A program made the translations under genes and the position numbers. DNA of 64,000 nucleotides, taken from assembly GCF_041381155.1 (NCBI RefSeq), contig NC_091136.1, positions 45,994,284 through 46,058,283 on the forward strand. The letters are read 5' to 3'. The notes beneath the pieces were generated by a model, which had not been told where the DNA came from, made no database searches, and saw only the letters and a program-made list of their open reading frames with translations. Positions 46,040-57,065 of the stretch are shown one piece after another. Position 1 is the stretch's first letter. Each line of letters begins with the position of its first letter. This DNA is from Argopecten irradians (lineage: Eukaryota > Mollusca > Bivalvia > Pectinida > Pectinidae).

Positions 46040-48395
46040 CTTTGATTAATGTTGAAACGAGACTTCAACGAGACTGAAACCTCACCAGACACGGTTCTTT
46101 TTAATTTTCTATGGAATAGTAGCTCAGATAAAAGTTAACGATATATAGTTATCCAGAATTATACAGACTGAGGTTTAAAAATGATCCAATCTTACATCTT
46201 TTATAGATTCATTAAAAAATGACTGGATAAGAAAAAATATTTCGGTAAATGATGTATGATTCTAAAACCTAAAGTTAACACTATTTATTTGGCAAATGAT
46301 CGAAGTGAATATCTTAACAAAATTATGTCTAATTTATAAGAATGCTTACGAGAAGGATGTACAATAAGGTATGGTACAGATTAATGGAGAACCAATTAGA
46401 AGCGGAAGAACAATCTGTATTTAAGACATCAATTTTGTACAATAAAAACATTATTGTTGAGAAATAAAACCCTTTTCTTCCAGTTATGGTTTAGAAAGGG
46501 AATTATTATCATACAAGACTTGTTAAAAGTGTTCTTTCCTTACATATGAGGAATTTTGTAATATCTATGATGTAGTCAGTATCATAGACTTATATCCAGC
46601 ATTAAATGTATCTACAAAACCTAAAAATGTCAATCGAAAAATGATTGTATCACTATTTTTATGAATGTAAGCTATATCAAAACAAGCATCTGACGCTGGA
46701 ACAATATCTGAATCATCATCATCATATAAATGTTTGTAGGTAGGTTTTATAAAATTATACATTATTGTTTACATGTACCTATAATCCTTCATCTCTAGGG
46801 ATTCACATTGATACAGCTAGCAACTTACAATATGTCTGTACTATGTGCAACCTTATGAGACTTGGATTCTACATACATTTTACATACTAATCATGATATC
46901 CAACTTAATTTGAATTGTCTCTCTGTTTATATATGATTATCTTGTTTCCTTTTTTGTTATTTTAATAATATCATTAACTATTTAAGTGAGATAACTCCTT
47001 ATTGGTTCTTGATTTCAATCAATGGATTGCTAATTGTTTAAAGCACATATGGACTTTATAGCCTGTATCGTATCTCTTGTGGCGAATAGGACCAATATCA
47101 CCAAATAGACATAGTATCAAGTATATTTAGAATCATGTCATAATTTTCGGTTATTATAATTAAAATGAAAATTAAATGTTCATTTATAGAGTTACAATAC
47201 ATATGATCAATATAATATAGTTCCTCATCAAGGAGTTACCTCCCCTTATTTACATAAACCTCACCATGTATATATGTTTTATATAATTGTTTGTTTGTAC
47301 CACCAATATCAGGAGAAGCATAGATAGGCTATGCCTGATGTATAATCCTTTTGACACATAACATCTTTTTAAGATATTTGGAAATTGAAAATAGTCTTGA
47401 AATTATATTGAAAAATACGGTAACCGTGGAGTCAAAGATGTTTTCATATAGCTGCAATATTGTAGCTCAAAAGACTTTTAGACAGAAAATGGTTTTCAGA
47501 AAGGTATAGCAGGTCGGGTACGTATATTTGTTCTAGTTTTCATAGCGCTTGTCAAAAATAACACTTTTATAACTGGTCAATGGGGAACCACTTTAGATTA
47601 TGATCAAGAAACATGGAAAGACATATACAATATACCATTCATGTCTACCAATAATAATAAACTTCAGTTCCGAATTTCTCATCAGATACTATCAATTTAC
47701 ACTTATTAGAAAGGGAGACAATCACTCATTTGCTTTGGGAATGGCATGCTCTGAAATTCAGAACTTTTTAGCCAATTTTGAAAGTCTCGTAGATATTATG
47801 TTTATTCCATTTGTAATTAATAAAGAAACTCTGCTATTTGGAAAACTAGAAAATAACGGCATATATATAAAAAAATACATAATGAAATTGTTCTTTTTTT
47901 ATCAAACACTATATTTACAAAATAATATGTTTGTATGGTTCATTTAATGTGACGGCTCTTTTAAAATTTACTAAAGAATTTTACTATGTTTCAAATATAT
48001 AACTTATGGAAAACGAGAAAAACAAATTAATTAATTTACTAAATATTGGCAAAAATGGTTGAGCATGGAAAGCCCTGACAATTGATAAACCAGAATGTAT
48101 TTTTATTTTCACATGTGTCATGCTTGTTTGTAATCTCGAGCAATAATTTCATTATGTAATATTTAATGTCTGTCTATCTTTTTGCCTCCATTTCTTTTCA
48201 TTAACCCTTTTATTCAGTGGTTTTAACATGTGTATTTACGTATTATATTTATTCTTCATAACAATTCTTCATTTTACTTCACCCCTCTCTGCCTCTTTCT
48301 TTTCTAATATTTTAATCCCTTTTTCTCACTCTCCCTCTCTCTAAAATAATGTGATTACGGATGAATGAATGAATGAATGAATGAATGAATGAAAG
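46040..48395 (+). mobile_element. Decayed L1/Tx1-like LINE, 3' portion
   Basis: Stop-ridden but recognisable segments lie in order: FLWNSSSDKS ... GLKMIQSYIF near 46.1 kb (the 'F.WN......K....I..Y..GGLKM' motif after the RT domain), then at 47.58-47.95 kb YDQETWKDIYNIPFMSTNNN and KLQFRISHQILS, typical of the C-terminal region of L1/Tx1-like proteins. The end has a CT-rich 3' UTR and an (AATG)n tail at 48364-48392. Many stops and frameshifts make it an old copy. Confidence 0.65.
48364..48392. repeat. (AATG)n microsatellite, probable LINE tail
   Basis: Seven tandem copies of a 4-bp unit directly after LINE-like 3' UTR sequence. A microsatellite tail is common at LINE 3' ends. Confidence 0.8.
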
Positions 48396-48423
48396 ATAAT
48401 AATTGTGTTCTCCTATTACAATG

Positions 48424-48570
48424 AGGATGAAGGTCCGTCTATTGTCCTATACAGTTTCGTTTTACTTTTCGTTACGTGGTTTGGTGTTACCTGTGCATTT
48501 TATTTCCTCGACTACAGACCATATCCAATTAGGAACAATTCTGTTGGTACAATGATACCGGACAATGAGG
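48424..48570 (+). CDS. Candidate exon with a transmembrane segment (function unknown)
   Basis: An open frame reads EDEGPSIVLYSFVLLFVTWF, then GVTCAFYFLDYRPYPIRNNS, and ends PDNE before a fair donor, GTATGA. It has a hydrophobic helix of about 20 residues and ordinary codon composition unlike the flanks. Joined to the acceptor at 50167 it would stop after five codons (IRFRQ), so it either encodes a short separate membrane peptide or is the 5' leader of the 50.2-kb gene. I do not recognise the protein. Confidence 0.4.
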
Positions 48571-49677
48571 TATGATAACAAATATCGACTAAATGCATCA
48601 TGTTCTATTTGATTTCATGTATAAGAAAAACATACAGAATGTCGTTGAGCATATTTTGATAAAATGGTGCATTTAGATAGCTGCTTAACAGTCAAGTGTA
48701 AAATAAGCTTAATCGGCCTTGCAAAAATTTACAAAAGACACGACACTGTTTCCTACTTCATTTATCTATCAATCATTTGACAAATAACGCACGACCTGGT
48801 AATTATGATTATCAATGTATTGAATCGTTTTAAAAGTTAACATCACTTACATGTATATGCAATCAGCAAAATCCACATATTATTTAAACAAGAAGCCCAA
48901 AGTGACTTACTACATATATGTAGCACTTAAACGTAAACTACACACACATGTGGCGTAGTAGTGCTCAGCGATGTAAAATACGGTCACCAACTTCACAATT
49001 TGAACATCCGGTTTGATTGAACGTCGACTTCCTCATGCGTACTCATACATGCACTAAGCATGAATTGTGGACCTAAAACATAACTAGGTAAAATATAAAA
49101 TAATTTGTAGTGTTTGGAATGAATATTTAAACATTATAATGCTGCCCCGCCGACAAATGGTACTGTTTATCTACAGGAATAGAAAAAGATACTTACTTTA
49201 CACCATTAACATCGTTGAAAAGTTTGAGCTTTTTATTTTACCTCAAGATACAACTGTTTAAAATAATTGATTGATCCCAAAACAAATTATTTTATGTGTT
49301 TCTGTGTATAATAGATATATATATATATACACGAATTCAATTATTGCCCCAAAAAATATAAATATCCTTTATGCTCTATCGGTGGTGGAGCCGACAAAGC
49401 ATAATGGAGATTCTCTTAAAAGAAAATACAAAAGATCTATCAGAGAATGAGGGCATGTGAAACGGTCAGTTATAAACCAGATCATTTACATCGCATTTAG
49501 TTCGTTGATTTTTCGTAGATTTAAATCAGTTTGAAACTACTATATATGAATTATGGTTTGATTACCAATACTGTTACTTGCATGGACTGACGACGAGGTG
49601 AAGATCGTACATGTAAATGACACATGATTTATCCAGGTTCACTTTCATCCAACAGCACAATTGGTCATCAGTTTGTT

Positions 49678-49682
<5 letters not shown>

Positions 49683-49722
<40 letters not shown>
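49683..49722. repeat. (TA)n microsatellite
   Basis: About 20 uninterrupted TA units. Confidence 0.95.
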
Positions 49723-49725
<3 letters not shown>

Positions 49726-49743
49726 GGTAATAATGAGTGCTAC

Positions 49744-50146
49744 TAAAGGCCCACTACCTTTCCGAAACTGCTTTTAATTTTTAAAATGGGAATGTAAAAC
49801 GAGATCGATAATTTTGTAGAGTTGCAAAAGTTATTAATTTACCGTTAATACTACTCTCATCATCTTCAGAAAAAAATATAATTAAAATAAAATAAAATAT
49901 TAATTTTCATAAAGGGGGTCGTTTTATGTTTGCCGCCGTCGCCCTAAATACCGCGTGATAGTTGAATATCACTGCACCAGATCGCAAAAAATCGAAATGA
50001 TTCTTCAAAGTTATCATATATTGCGCAGGAAATCTTGCATTTGTTTGGTGTTGTTACCTCACCTTAGACCATCGATATGTATTTTCTTATGTTATAAATG
50101 TTTTTAAGAAACCTTTATATCCCATAGGAAAGGTAATGGGCCTTTA
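49744..50146. mobile_element. TA-flanked MITE, copy 1 (399 bp)
   Basis: The element at 49746-50144 starts AAGGCCCACTACCTTTCC and ends GGAAAGGTAATGGGCCTT, with TA on both sides, as expected for Tc1/mariner-type insertion. It has long subterminal similarity to the copy at 55.9 kb, in opposite orientation. It ends 22 bp before the acceptor of the hydrolase-like exon. Confidence 0.88.
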
Positions 50147-50166
50147 AACATATATTTTTATTTTCA

Positions 50167-50228
50167 GATCAGATTCCGCCAGTAAATCAAGTCCCCTATT
50201 TTTGTCTGCTTCCACTGAATATAGCCTA
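50167..50228 (+). promoter_or_regulatory. Splice acceptor and 5' UTR of the hydrolase-like gene
   Basis: TTTTTATTTTCAG ends at 50167 with a clear pyrimidine tract. The following 61 nt carry in-frame stops before the ATG at 50229, so this part is untranslated. It implies at least one upstream 5' UTR exon. Confidence 0.6.
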
Positions 50229-51734
50229 ATGGATATGAAGAAGGGATCCCCCGTCACCGTGGTTCTTGGGCTAGCTACGTTATTGTTTGGGACCGTCATT
50301 CTAATTGTGTTCTTCTGGGTTTCACAAAGAGCTATGCACCCGAGAACATTGTTCAGCATTCCAATAAGTGTGTCTTTTGACATCAAAGCAAACGAAGCAG
50401 ACGAAAATGGCCCAGGAAAAACCTACTTAAAAATCGAATGGAATCCGATAACAGCGAGAACGAATTTTCATCAGAGGGATGTGCTTTCCGCAGACAGTAG
50501 AATGGAGTCATTCGTCATTAAAGTGGACGATACGGAGGCTGTCGGGCTTTCCTTTATGAATACCACTCAAACATTTTGCACCGAGGACGATTCCTTGCCA
50601 GAATGGGTTGGTATTTTAAGACATGTTATGTTGGCAAACCAATGGCGTCAGGATACTGAAGCACACGAGTGTCAAGGAATCACGTGGAATACCAATCACA
50701 ATGGCAATCCCATTCAAATATGTATTTATGATGACCAACTAGATTACGTAACACATCTAAACAGTCGCGCCGAGGTAACTACTTGGACCAAGACGGATAA
50801 GCAAAATATCCGTATCATGTCAGATGTAATGAATGGTCCGTGCCAAAATGTCAGCCGGGTAAATAACATCACACCTAGTAAAGTTCGGAAAGTCAAAAGG
50901 GATTCTGGAGTTCCAGAAATCACGTGCGTGTTTGTTCATGGATCGGGTCAGGAAAATTCTTCTGACAACATGATAGTTCATTCAAATATGATGGGATATT
51001 GGGGAAATATACGAAATTATACTTCGAAGTGCTCCTCACATAAATTCCTTCAGCTCAACAGCATAGACCACGGCTGGGATGCGGACTCTCTTCACCAGCT
51101 GTTCTGTAGAGTTGCTGCCCCTAATGGAACCATAAGTGACACTATTATATTCACACATTCCATGGGGAACCTGTTGGTCGCGGCTGCGTTATACAGGAAT
51201 TATTGTACGTTCAATACAACCTCAAGTCGATGGTTTTCAGTGCAAGGTCCCTGGACGGGAACTGTCGTAGCCGACCTGATTTCAAATATCTGCACAAGTC
51301 CCTCATTGATTCAACAACCAGCACGGATTCTCTTTCGTATGCTAGGATGGTATTGTAAATCCTCTGAAGAGAGTGAGTTCGAATCCTACAAGACTCTGAA
51401 AACCAACTATATATCACCTACTGGCATTAGTTATGACAATCTGACAGAGGTCGGTCAGAATTACGTATCTGGAGTGATGTGTGGAACAAGCTTTTACGGA
51501 CAAGGAAGAAGCTACCAAGAAAGTCTCGCTTTTTCTTTTATAGAGTATTTCAGTTACCTTGAACATCCCAACGACGGCATGGTGTCTTTCACTTCCTGCA
51601 AACTAACGAATGTACCGTTCGGAAACAGAAGTGTCAATGCATATTACAAAGGCCCTTTCAATCACGCAGACGGCACGTGCAAAAATGGCGGGGATTCTTG
51701 TATGTGGTATCACAACATGCTTGAAAGGATTTGA
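50229..51734 (+). CDS. Type II membrane alpha/beta-hydrolase-like protein (501 aa, single coding exon)
   Basis: The ATG at 50229 (MDMKKGS) is followed by a hydrophobic segment at about residues 8-32 with no cleavage-like site, so this is a type II membrane anchor with a lumenal or extracellular body. That body has seven or more N-glycosylation sequons (such as NVS, NIT, NYT, NGT, NRS) and many cysteines. Hydrolase signs are VFVHGSG (residues 234-240, oxyanion-hole strand), THSMGN (309-314, nucleophile elbow with Ser311), HPNDGMVS (Asp449) and FNHADG (His479), an order that fits a Ser-Asp-His triad as in lipase/PGAP1-like enzymes. The substrate is unknown. An open frame starts upstream at a TTG (50202), but the first ATG is preferred. 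Stop TGA at 51732-51734. The whole reading frame is intact, so it is probably a functional gene. Confidence 0.85.
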   Translation: MDMKKGSPVTVVLGLATLLFGTVILIVFFWVSQRAMHPRTLFSIPISVSFDIKANEADENGPGKTYLKIEWNPITARTNFHQRDVLSADSRMESFVIKVDDTEAVGLSFMNTTQTFCTEDDSLPEWVGILRHVMLANQWRQDTEAHECQGITWNTNHNGNPIQICIYDDQLDYVTHLNSRAEVTTWTKTDKQNIRIMSDVMNGPCQNVSRVNNITPSKVRKVKRDSGVPEITCVFVHGSGQENSSDNMIVHSNMMGYWGNIRNYTSKCSSHKFLQLNSIDHGWDADSLHQLFCRVAAPNGTISDTIIFTHSMGNLLVAAALYRNYCTFNTTSSRWFSVQGPWTGTVVADLISNICTSPSLIQQPARILFRMLGWYCKSSEESEFESYKTLKTNYISPTGISYDNLTEVGQNYVSGVMCGTSFYGQGRSYQESLAFSFIEYFSYLEHPNDGMVSFTSCKLTNVPFGNRSVNAYYKGPFNHADGTCKNGGDSCMWYHNMLERI

Positions 51735-51828
51735 GTCGCCACCGGTATCACGTGTCAGTGACAAAAACGATATTACCTTTCACGTGACAGAATACTATAT
51801 TCTGATTGGCTACACATGTGAGTTTGAC

Positions 51829-51960
51829 CACAGGGGGCCAACTCAATGAAAATGGATATTGTCATACATTTTTTGTATTCGGTGGATTGACTGATGAATA
51901 CATATAACAGTCATGTGATTTTTTCAGAAAATACGAGATTTGAAAATCTATTAAACAAGA
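51829..51960 (+). repeat. Inverted duplication, left arm part 1
   Basis: ACAGGGGGCCAACTCAAT through GATTTGAAAATCTATTAAA is the reverse complement (about 85-90 percent by eye) of 55530-55633. It is interrupted at the TTAAA by the element that follows and resumes at 53303. Confidence 0.8.
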
Positions 51961-53302
51961 GGCCAATGGCCTCGTAGCACGATGGTCCAGTTAATTAATG
52001 TTCAGTGATTGGTTTTGACTAATATTCTTGATTATCACTCATATGCACTATTTAAACTAACAATTAATTAGGACAATTCAAATGACCACTGGTATTTAAT
52101 TGTTAGCAATGTTGGTATTAAAACAATCATAGATTTTTTTCAAGACAGATGTCATTCATCAAATGTTAAGTTATATATAGGTCAACAGTTTTATAAAAAA
52201 AATGATTTGTGCAAGAACATTTTTTTTCTGCGCAGGATTTTTGTGTGAGCGTATGCAGAAGCAGCATCTTCTTAGTGTGAATATTGTTGGGACCAATTCA
52301 AATAGCATCAACTTAACTTTATTTATTAGAAAATTTGATAAAATTCAAAATTTAACAATGCTGTTTATTCAAATTTATCAGAATATTATTATATGATAAA
52401 AAATAATGGAGGAAACTTTTTCCTGTATGATTGCTTATCGGTATCACACATGTACAACTATGTATAATCAAAGTGTTAAGTTGACTAGACTTTTAAAAGA
52501 TACCTGCTGGAGGAGGGCTTAATTTCATTATAGGTGACAAAAAGTCAAAGATGTTTGGCTGTCCTGGTTATCAGAGGTAAACTGAATTTGCTTCAATACG
52601 TTGAAATTAATTACTTATCTTTTATCTCATTTTCTTCAACACAATATAAATTTCACAATTAAGATAACAATGCACAAGTTGTATTGGCTGGGTCTCGTCA
52701 CAACAGAATGTGTACTACGGGTCAACAAATTGACATTGGCTGCTACAGTCGAGCTTTTCCCAGGGCCTTGATAACAAAATACATTAATTAACTCTCAACC
52801 ATTGTTTTTCCCTTTAACAGTTAATGTATATGTAACACATTTACACACACATATAGGCCTATAAACAGCATCTAGATGAAACTAGGGCACATGACTTGTG
52901 ACACTGTCCAGGGAATATAGATTATCCAACACAGGTAATTATGATGTCATGACACTTTGAGTAACATATTTCTTAATTGCCTTAATCTTTTCTTTAACTA
53001 TATTTCTTTTGTATGAAGTGGTACCGTCGGCCATATAATTTCCCATAATACATTGTGTTTCTCATTTAAATATTACTATAGACAAAGAAGGAATGAAAGA
53101 TGTTTTAATTCCTCAAAATACAGTTTATGTCTGTTTGTCGCCAAGTTTTATCAGTTCCGTCCTTATCTATAACTACATGTCTTTGCCAAATTTCATTGCT
53201 GTTAATGGTTTATAACTTGAGATATCCTGTTCACAAGGTGATTTTCAAAACTAGGGGGTATGCTATAAGCTACAATGGAGCTGCTACTACGCTCCATCGT
53301 GC
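51957..53302 (+). mobile_element. ~1.34-kb insertion beginning AACAAGAGGCC (pearl/Helentron-like 5' end)
   Basis: It starts AACAAGAGGCCAATGGCCTC, the same 5' end and hairpin as the 16.07- and 53.63-kb elements. The 3' border is defined by the uninterrupted copy at 55.5 kb. TAGCACGATGG near the start and CCATCGTGCTA at the end are exact inverted repeats. No protein was recognised inside. Confidence 0.65.
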
Positions 53303-53362
53303 TAAAAATCGGGATATTTACTATAAAACAGAGAAAGGGACGACAGGCGCCATATTGGAAAA
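53303..53362 (+). repeat. Inverted duplication, left arm part 2
   Basis: AAATCGGGATATTTACTATA through GACAGGCGCCATATTGG is the reverse complement of 55466-55518, continuing the arm interrupted at 51960. Confidence 0.8.
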
Positions 53363-53632
53363 CATTGTAATATTCAAATTAAAAACGTATCGGAATATCT
53401 CTGACTAAACCGATCAAATTACACTGCAGGGGAAGTCACTCTAACCGCTCTCCACTAGGACGTTGCTTTCGATGTCACAAGTCAGAAAACGCCGGTAATT
53501 TTGGATTAAAATATTGCGTTCGACTATGTAGACATCGTTTATATACTTTTGCATGGTATGTGTGTGATTATGGATTATCGGACGACTGATTCGTGACTAT
53601 GACTCTTGGAAAAAAGGTAAACCATTATGAAA

Positions 53633-55434
53633 CAAGAGGCCCAGAGGGCCTGTATCGCTCACCTGGTTTGTAATGCCAAGTTATATTCTGAATACAAGTT
53701 CACTGTTTCTTTTCTGAAGGAATTTGAATATTTACCTCTGATTTCCCTATTGGGCCCCACTCTTACTGCTCCAGGGGATCAAAGCCAAAATTTATACGAA
53801 TTCTGTTAATCCCGAGGATGCCTCTGGCCAAATTTGGTTACCATCCATGCATAACTCTAGGACAAGTAGCGATTTTTCGGATTTACCTCTATTTCCCATA
53901 TTGGGCCCCGCCATCCGCGGTGGCCGAGTGGTTAAAATGTCCCGACATATTACCACAAGCCCTCCACCTCTGGGAAGCGGGTTCGAATCCCATGTGGGGC
54001 AGTTGCCAGGTACTGACCGCTGGTCGGTAGTTTTTCTCCGGGTACTCCGGCTTTCCTCCACCAACAAACCTGGCACGTCCTTACATGACCCTGGCTGTTA
54101 ATAGGACGTAAAAATAAACAAACCAAAAAATGCCCCCAGGGGGGTCAGAGCCAAAATTTATACAAGTTCTGTTTCCCTTCCCCAAAGGATGTTTGTGGCC
54201 AAATTTGGTTACAATCAATGCAGAACTCTAGGACAGGTAGCGATTTATAGGATTTACTTCTATTTTCCCTATTGGGCCCCGCCCCTTCTTCCCAAAGGGG
54301 GTCAGAGCCAAAATTTAAACTAGTTCTGTTCCCCTTCCCCCAAGGATGTTTCTTGCCAAATTTGGTTACAATCAATCCAGAACCCTTGGACAAGTAGCGA
54401 TTTATAGGATTTACTTCTATTTCCCCTATTGGGCCCCGCCCCTCCTTCCCCCAGGGGGTCAGAGTCAAAATTTATACATGTTCTGTTCCCCTTCCCCCAA
54501 GGATGTTTCTGGCCAAATTTGGTTACAATCCATCCAGAACTCTAGGACAAGTAGCGATTTATAGGATTTACCTTTATTTCCCCTATTGGGTCCCACCCCT
54601 CCTGCCCCTGGGTGGTCAGAGTCAAAATTTATACAAGTTCTGTTCCCCTTCCCCCAAGGATGTTTCTGGCCAAATTTGGTTGCAATCCATGCAGAACTCT
54701 AGGACAAGTAGCGATTTATAGGATTTACTTCTATTACCCCTATTGGGCCCCGCCCCTCCTGTCCCAGGGGAGGGGGTCAGGGTCACCATTTATGCAAAAT
54801 CTGATCCCCTTTCCTTAAGGAAGTTTATGACCAAATTGGTTGCAATCCATGCAGAACTCTAGGACAAGTAGCGATTTATAGGATTTACCTCTATTACCCC
54901 TATTGGGCCTGCCCCTCCTGCCCCATGGGGTCATGGTCACCATTTATGCAAAATCTGATCCCATTCCTTTAAGGAAGTTTCTGGCCAAATTTGGTTGCAA
55001 TCCATGCAGAACTCTAGAGCAAGTAGCGATTTATATGATTTACCTCTATTACCCCTATTGGGCCCCGCCCCTCCTGCCCCTGGGGGGTCAGGGTCACCAT
55101 TTATGCAAAATCTGATCCCCTTCCCCTAAGGAAGTTTCTGGCCAAATTTGGTTGCAATCCATGCAGAACTCTAGGAGAAGTAGCGATTTATAGGATTTAC
55201 CTCTATTACCCCTACTGGGCCCCGCCCCTCCTGCCCCAGGGGGGGGGGTGTCAGGGTCACCATTTATGCAAATTCTGATCCCTTTTCCCTAAAAAAGTTT
55301 CTGACCAAATTTTATTAAAATCCATGCAGTACTTTCTGAAAAGTAGCGATTTAAAGGAAATGTTGACGGACGGACGACGGACGCCGCGCCATAGCAATAG
55401 CTCACCGGCCCTTCGGGCAAGGTGAGCTAAACAT
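53633..55434 (+). mobile_element. 1.8-kb non-autonomous element with ~157-bp internal repeats (pearl/Helentron-like)
   Basis: It begins AAACAAGAGGCCCAGAGGGC. About nine units of about 157 bp follow (landmark TTCTGGCCAAATTTGGTT, e.g. 54505 and 54662). It ends with the hairpin GCTCACC-GGCCCTTCGGGC-AAGGTGAGC followed by TAAA. A 3' terminal hairpin and insertion next to T/A fit Helitron/Helentron relatives. A SINE is nested at 53.92 kb. Short frames inside (such as 'LAKFGYNP') are repeat shadows. Confidence 0.82.
53916..54128 (+). mobile_element. Family-2 SINE nested in the 1.8-kb element
   Basis: Plus-strand full copy: CCGCGGTGGCCGAGTGGTTA, B box GGGTTCGAATCCC, core CGGGTACTCCGGCTTTCC, end GGACGTAAAAATAAACAAAC. 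It splits a repeat unit between GGGCCCCGCC and CCCCCAGGGG. Confidence 0.92.
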
Positions 55435-55465
55435 AACTTTAAACGAGGCGGGGGTAAAAATGCCA

Positions 55466-55633
55466 ATATGGCGACTGTCGTCCCTTTCTCTGTTTTATAG
55501 TAAATATCCCGATTTTTAAATAAATTTTCAAATCTAATGTTTTCTGAAAAAAATCACATGACGGTTATATGTATTCATCAGTCCATCCACCAAATACAAA
55601 TATCCATATTTATTGAGTTGGCCCCCTGTGAGT
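55466..55633 (-). repeat. Inverted duplication, right arm (uninterrupted)
   Basis: The reverse complement of 51829-51960 joined to 53303-53362, without the 1.34-kb insertion. It therefore shows the pre-insertion state. Confidence 0.8.
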
Positions 55634-55889
55634 TTGACAATTCGCAATGTTACCCGGGGAAGCGGACACTGAAGTGAATGCCATTATATGTAACATCGCG
55701 CTTTGATAAAGACGTCAAGACAGCAGACATGCTGTTGTGTACAGGGAAGGAAACGAAATAACAAATGTTGTTTTTCTACAAAAGATAGTTCAATAGTTCT
55801 GTACTTTAAATCCTCATGAAACTGCATGAATTACTTGTAACCAATCCCATTGCACATTTGGCAATTAAATATGTTTAAATCAAAACGTT

Positions 55890-56296
55890 TAAAGGCCCAC
55901 TACCTTTCCGGAGCAAATTTTATAGGTTTCTTAAAAACATTAATTACATAAGAAAATACATATCGATGGCCTAAGATGAGGTTACAACACCAAGCATATG
56001 CAAGATTTCCTGCGTAATATATGAAAACTGTGGTGAGATTCGTTTCGCTGTTTTGCCGTCTGGCGCAGCAGTATTCAACTACCGCGCGGTAATTAGGACG
56101 ACGGCGGGAAACATAAGACGACCCGCTTTATGAAAATTAACATTTTATTTATTTTAATTATTTTGTTCAGGAGATGATGATGGGTGTAGTATTAACGGTA
56201 AGTTAATAACTTTTGCGACTCTACACAATTATCGATCTCGTTTTACATTCCCATTTTAAAAATTAAAAGTCGTTTCGGAAAGGTAGTGGGCCTTTA
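55890..56296. mobile_element. TA-flanked MITE, copy 2 (403 bp)
   Basis: 55892-56294, AAGGCCCACTACCTTTCC to GGAAAGGTAGTGGGCCTT, with TA at 55890-55891 and 56295-56296. Same family as 49746-50144, inverted relative to it. Confidence 0.9.
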
Positions 56297-56428
56297 AAGA
56301 AATACAAGGTTCTGCGACAAGATACATGTATATGGTACTTATCATGTAATAACATGTTTCTTGGAAACGGTAGCGATGCGTGGTGTCCCTTGAAGTGTTT
56401 CTATTACGATGAAATGGAAAGGGGGTCT

Positions 56429-56701
56429 GGCTGAGAGTAGTCCGCTAAACCTGCCTATATTATTATGATTTTAAAACAAAATGACCTAATATATAATACA
56501 TAAGATCCCAATGAATAGGTATGTGTACGTTTTCCCGGGATTGCATGGACGGAGTATTAGAAACATGCCGCTGACGTAGCGTAGGCCAAATCTGTCCTAC
56601 GATTTCACGTTTTTAAGAGGTATCGCGTGCTGACTATATATTAGGCAAAATAAATAAATAAGCCTAATAAAATAGGCAGGTTTAGCGGACTAGGCTGAGA
56701 G
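56429..56701. mobile_element. MITE, TAGTCCGC family, 255 bp with perfect 9-bp target duplication
   Basis: 56438-56692 has exact terminal inverted repeats, TAGTCCGCTAAACCTGCCTA at the left end and its complement at the right. GGCTGAGAG lies at 56429-56437 and 56693-56701. A 9-bp duplication is typical of Mutator-like elements. The superfamily is inferred from that alone. Confidence 0.9.
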
Positions 56702-57065
56702 GGCACTATTGTTTCGTGAATAAAAGTGATCATCGTGCGATCGGACACCATCCCTCGACAATACTAGTGTCCTCTCAACCAGGCTATAATAGCTACCTGT
56801 CTCTGTCATGGCATGGATGAAATACTTATAAGTCATTGTGTATTTGTATTGTTGGCTAAATGAGAAGTTCATTGCAATACCCATGTGAGTGAGAATCCTT
56901 CCAGTGATGGCGGGCGACCCATTGTCACAATCACATGAGTATTTGTATGATTACACGTGAATTTATTTGTGGAAATTAGCATGGAAATGTCTTCTATCAG
57001 AAGATGACGTTATTGGTATTTATGGCGACAATTAGTACTTAGCGAGAACTGCGCGCTGACAGTAG

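Noticed and set aside
50144-50386. Minus-strand frame overlapping the hydrolase gene start
   Set aside because: Antisense shadow of the plus-strand exon and MITE, with no motif.
53792-55466. Short frames rich in LAKFGYNP or GPAPLLP in the 1.8-kb element
   Set aside because: They repeat with the 157-bp unit and shift frame between units. Not coding.
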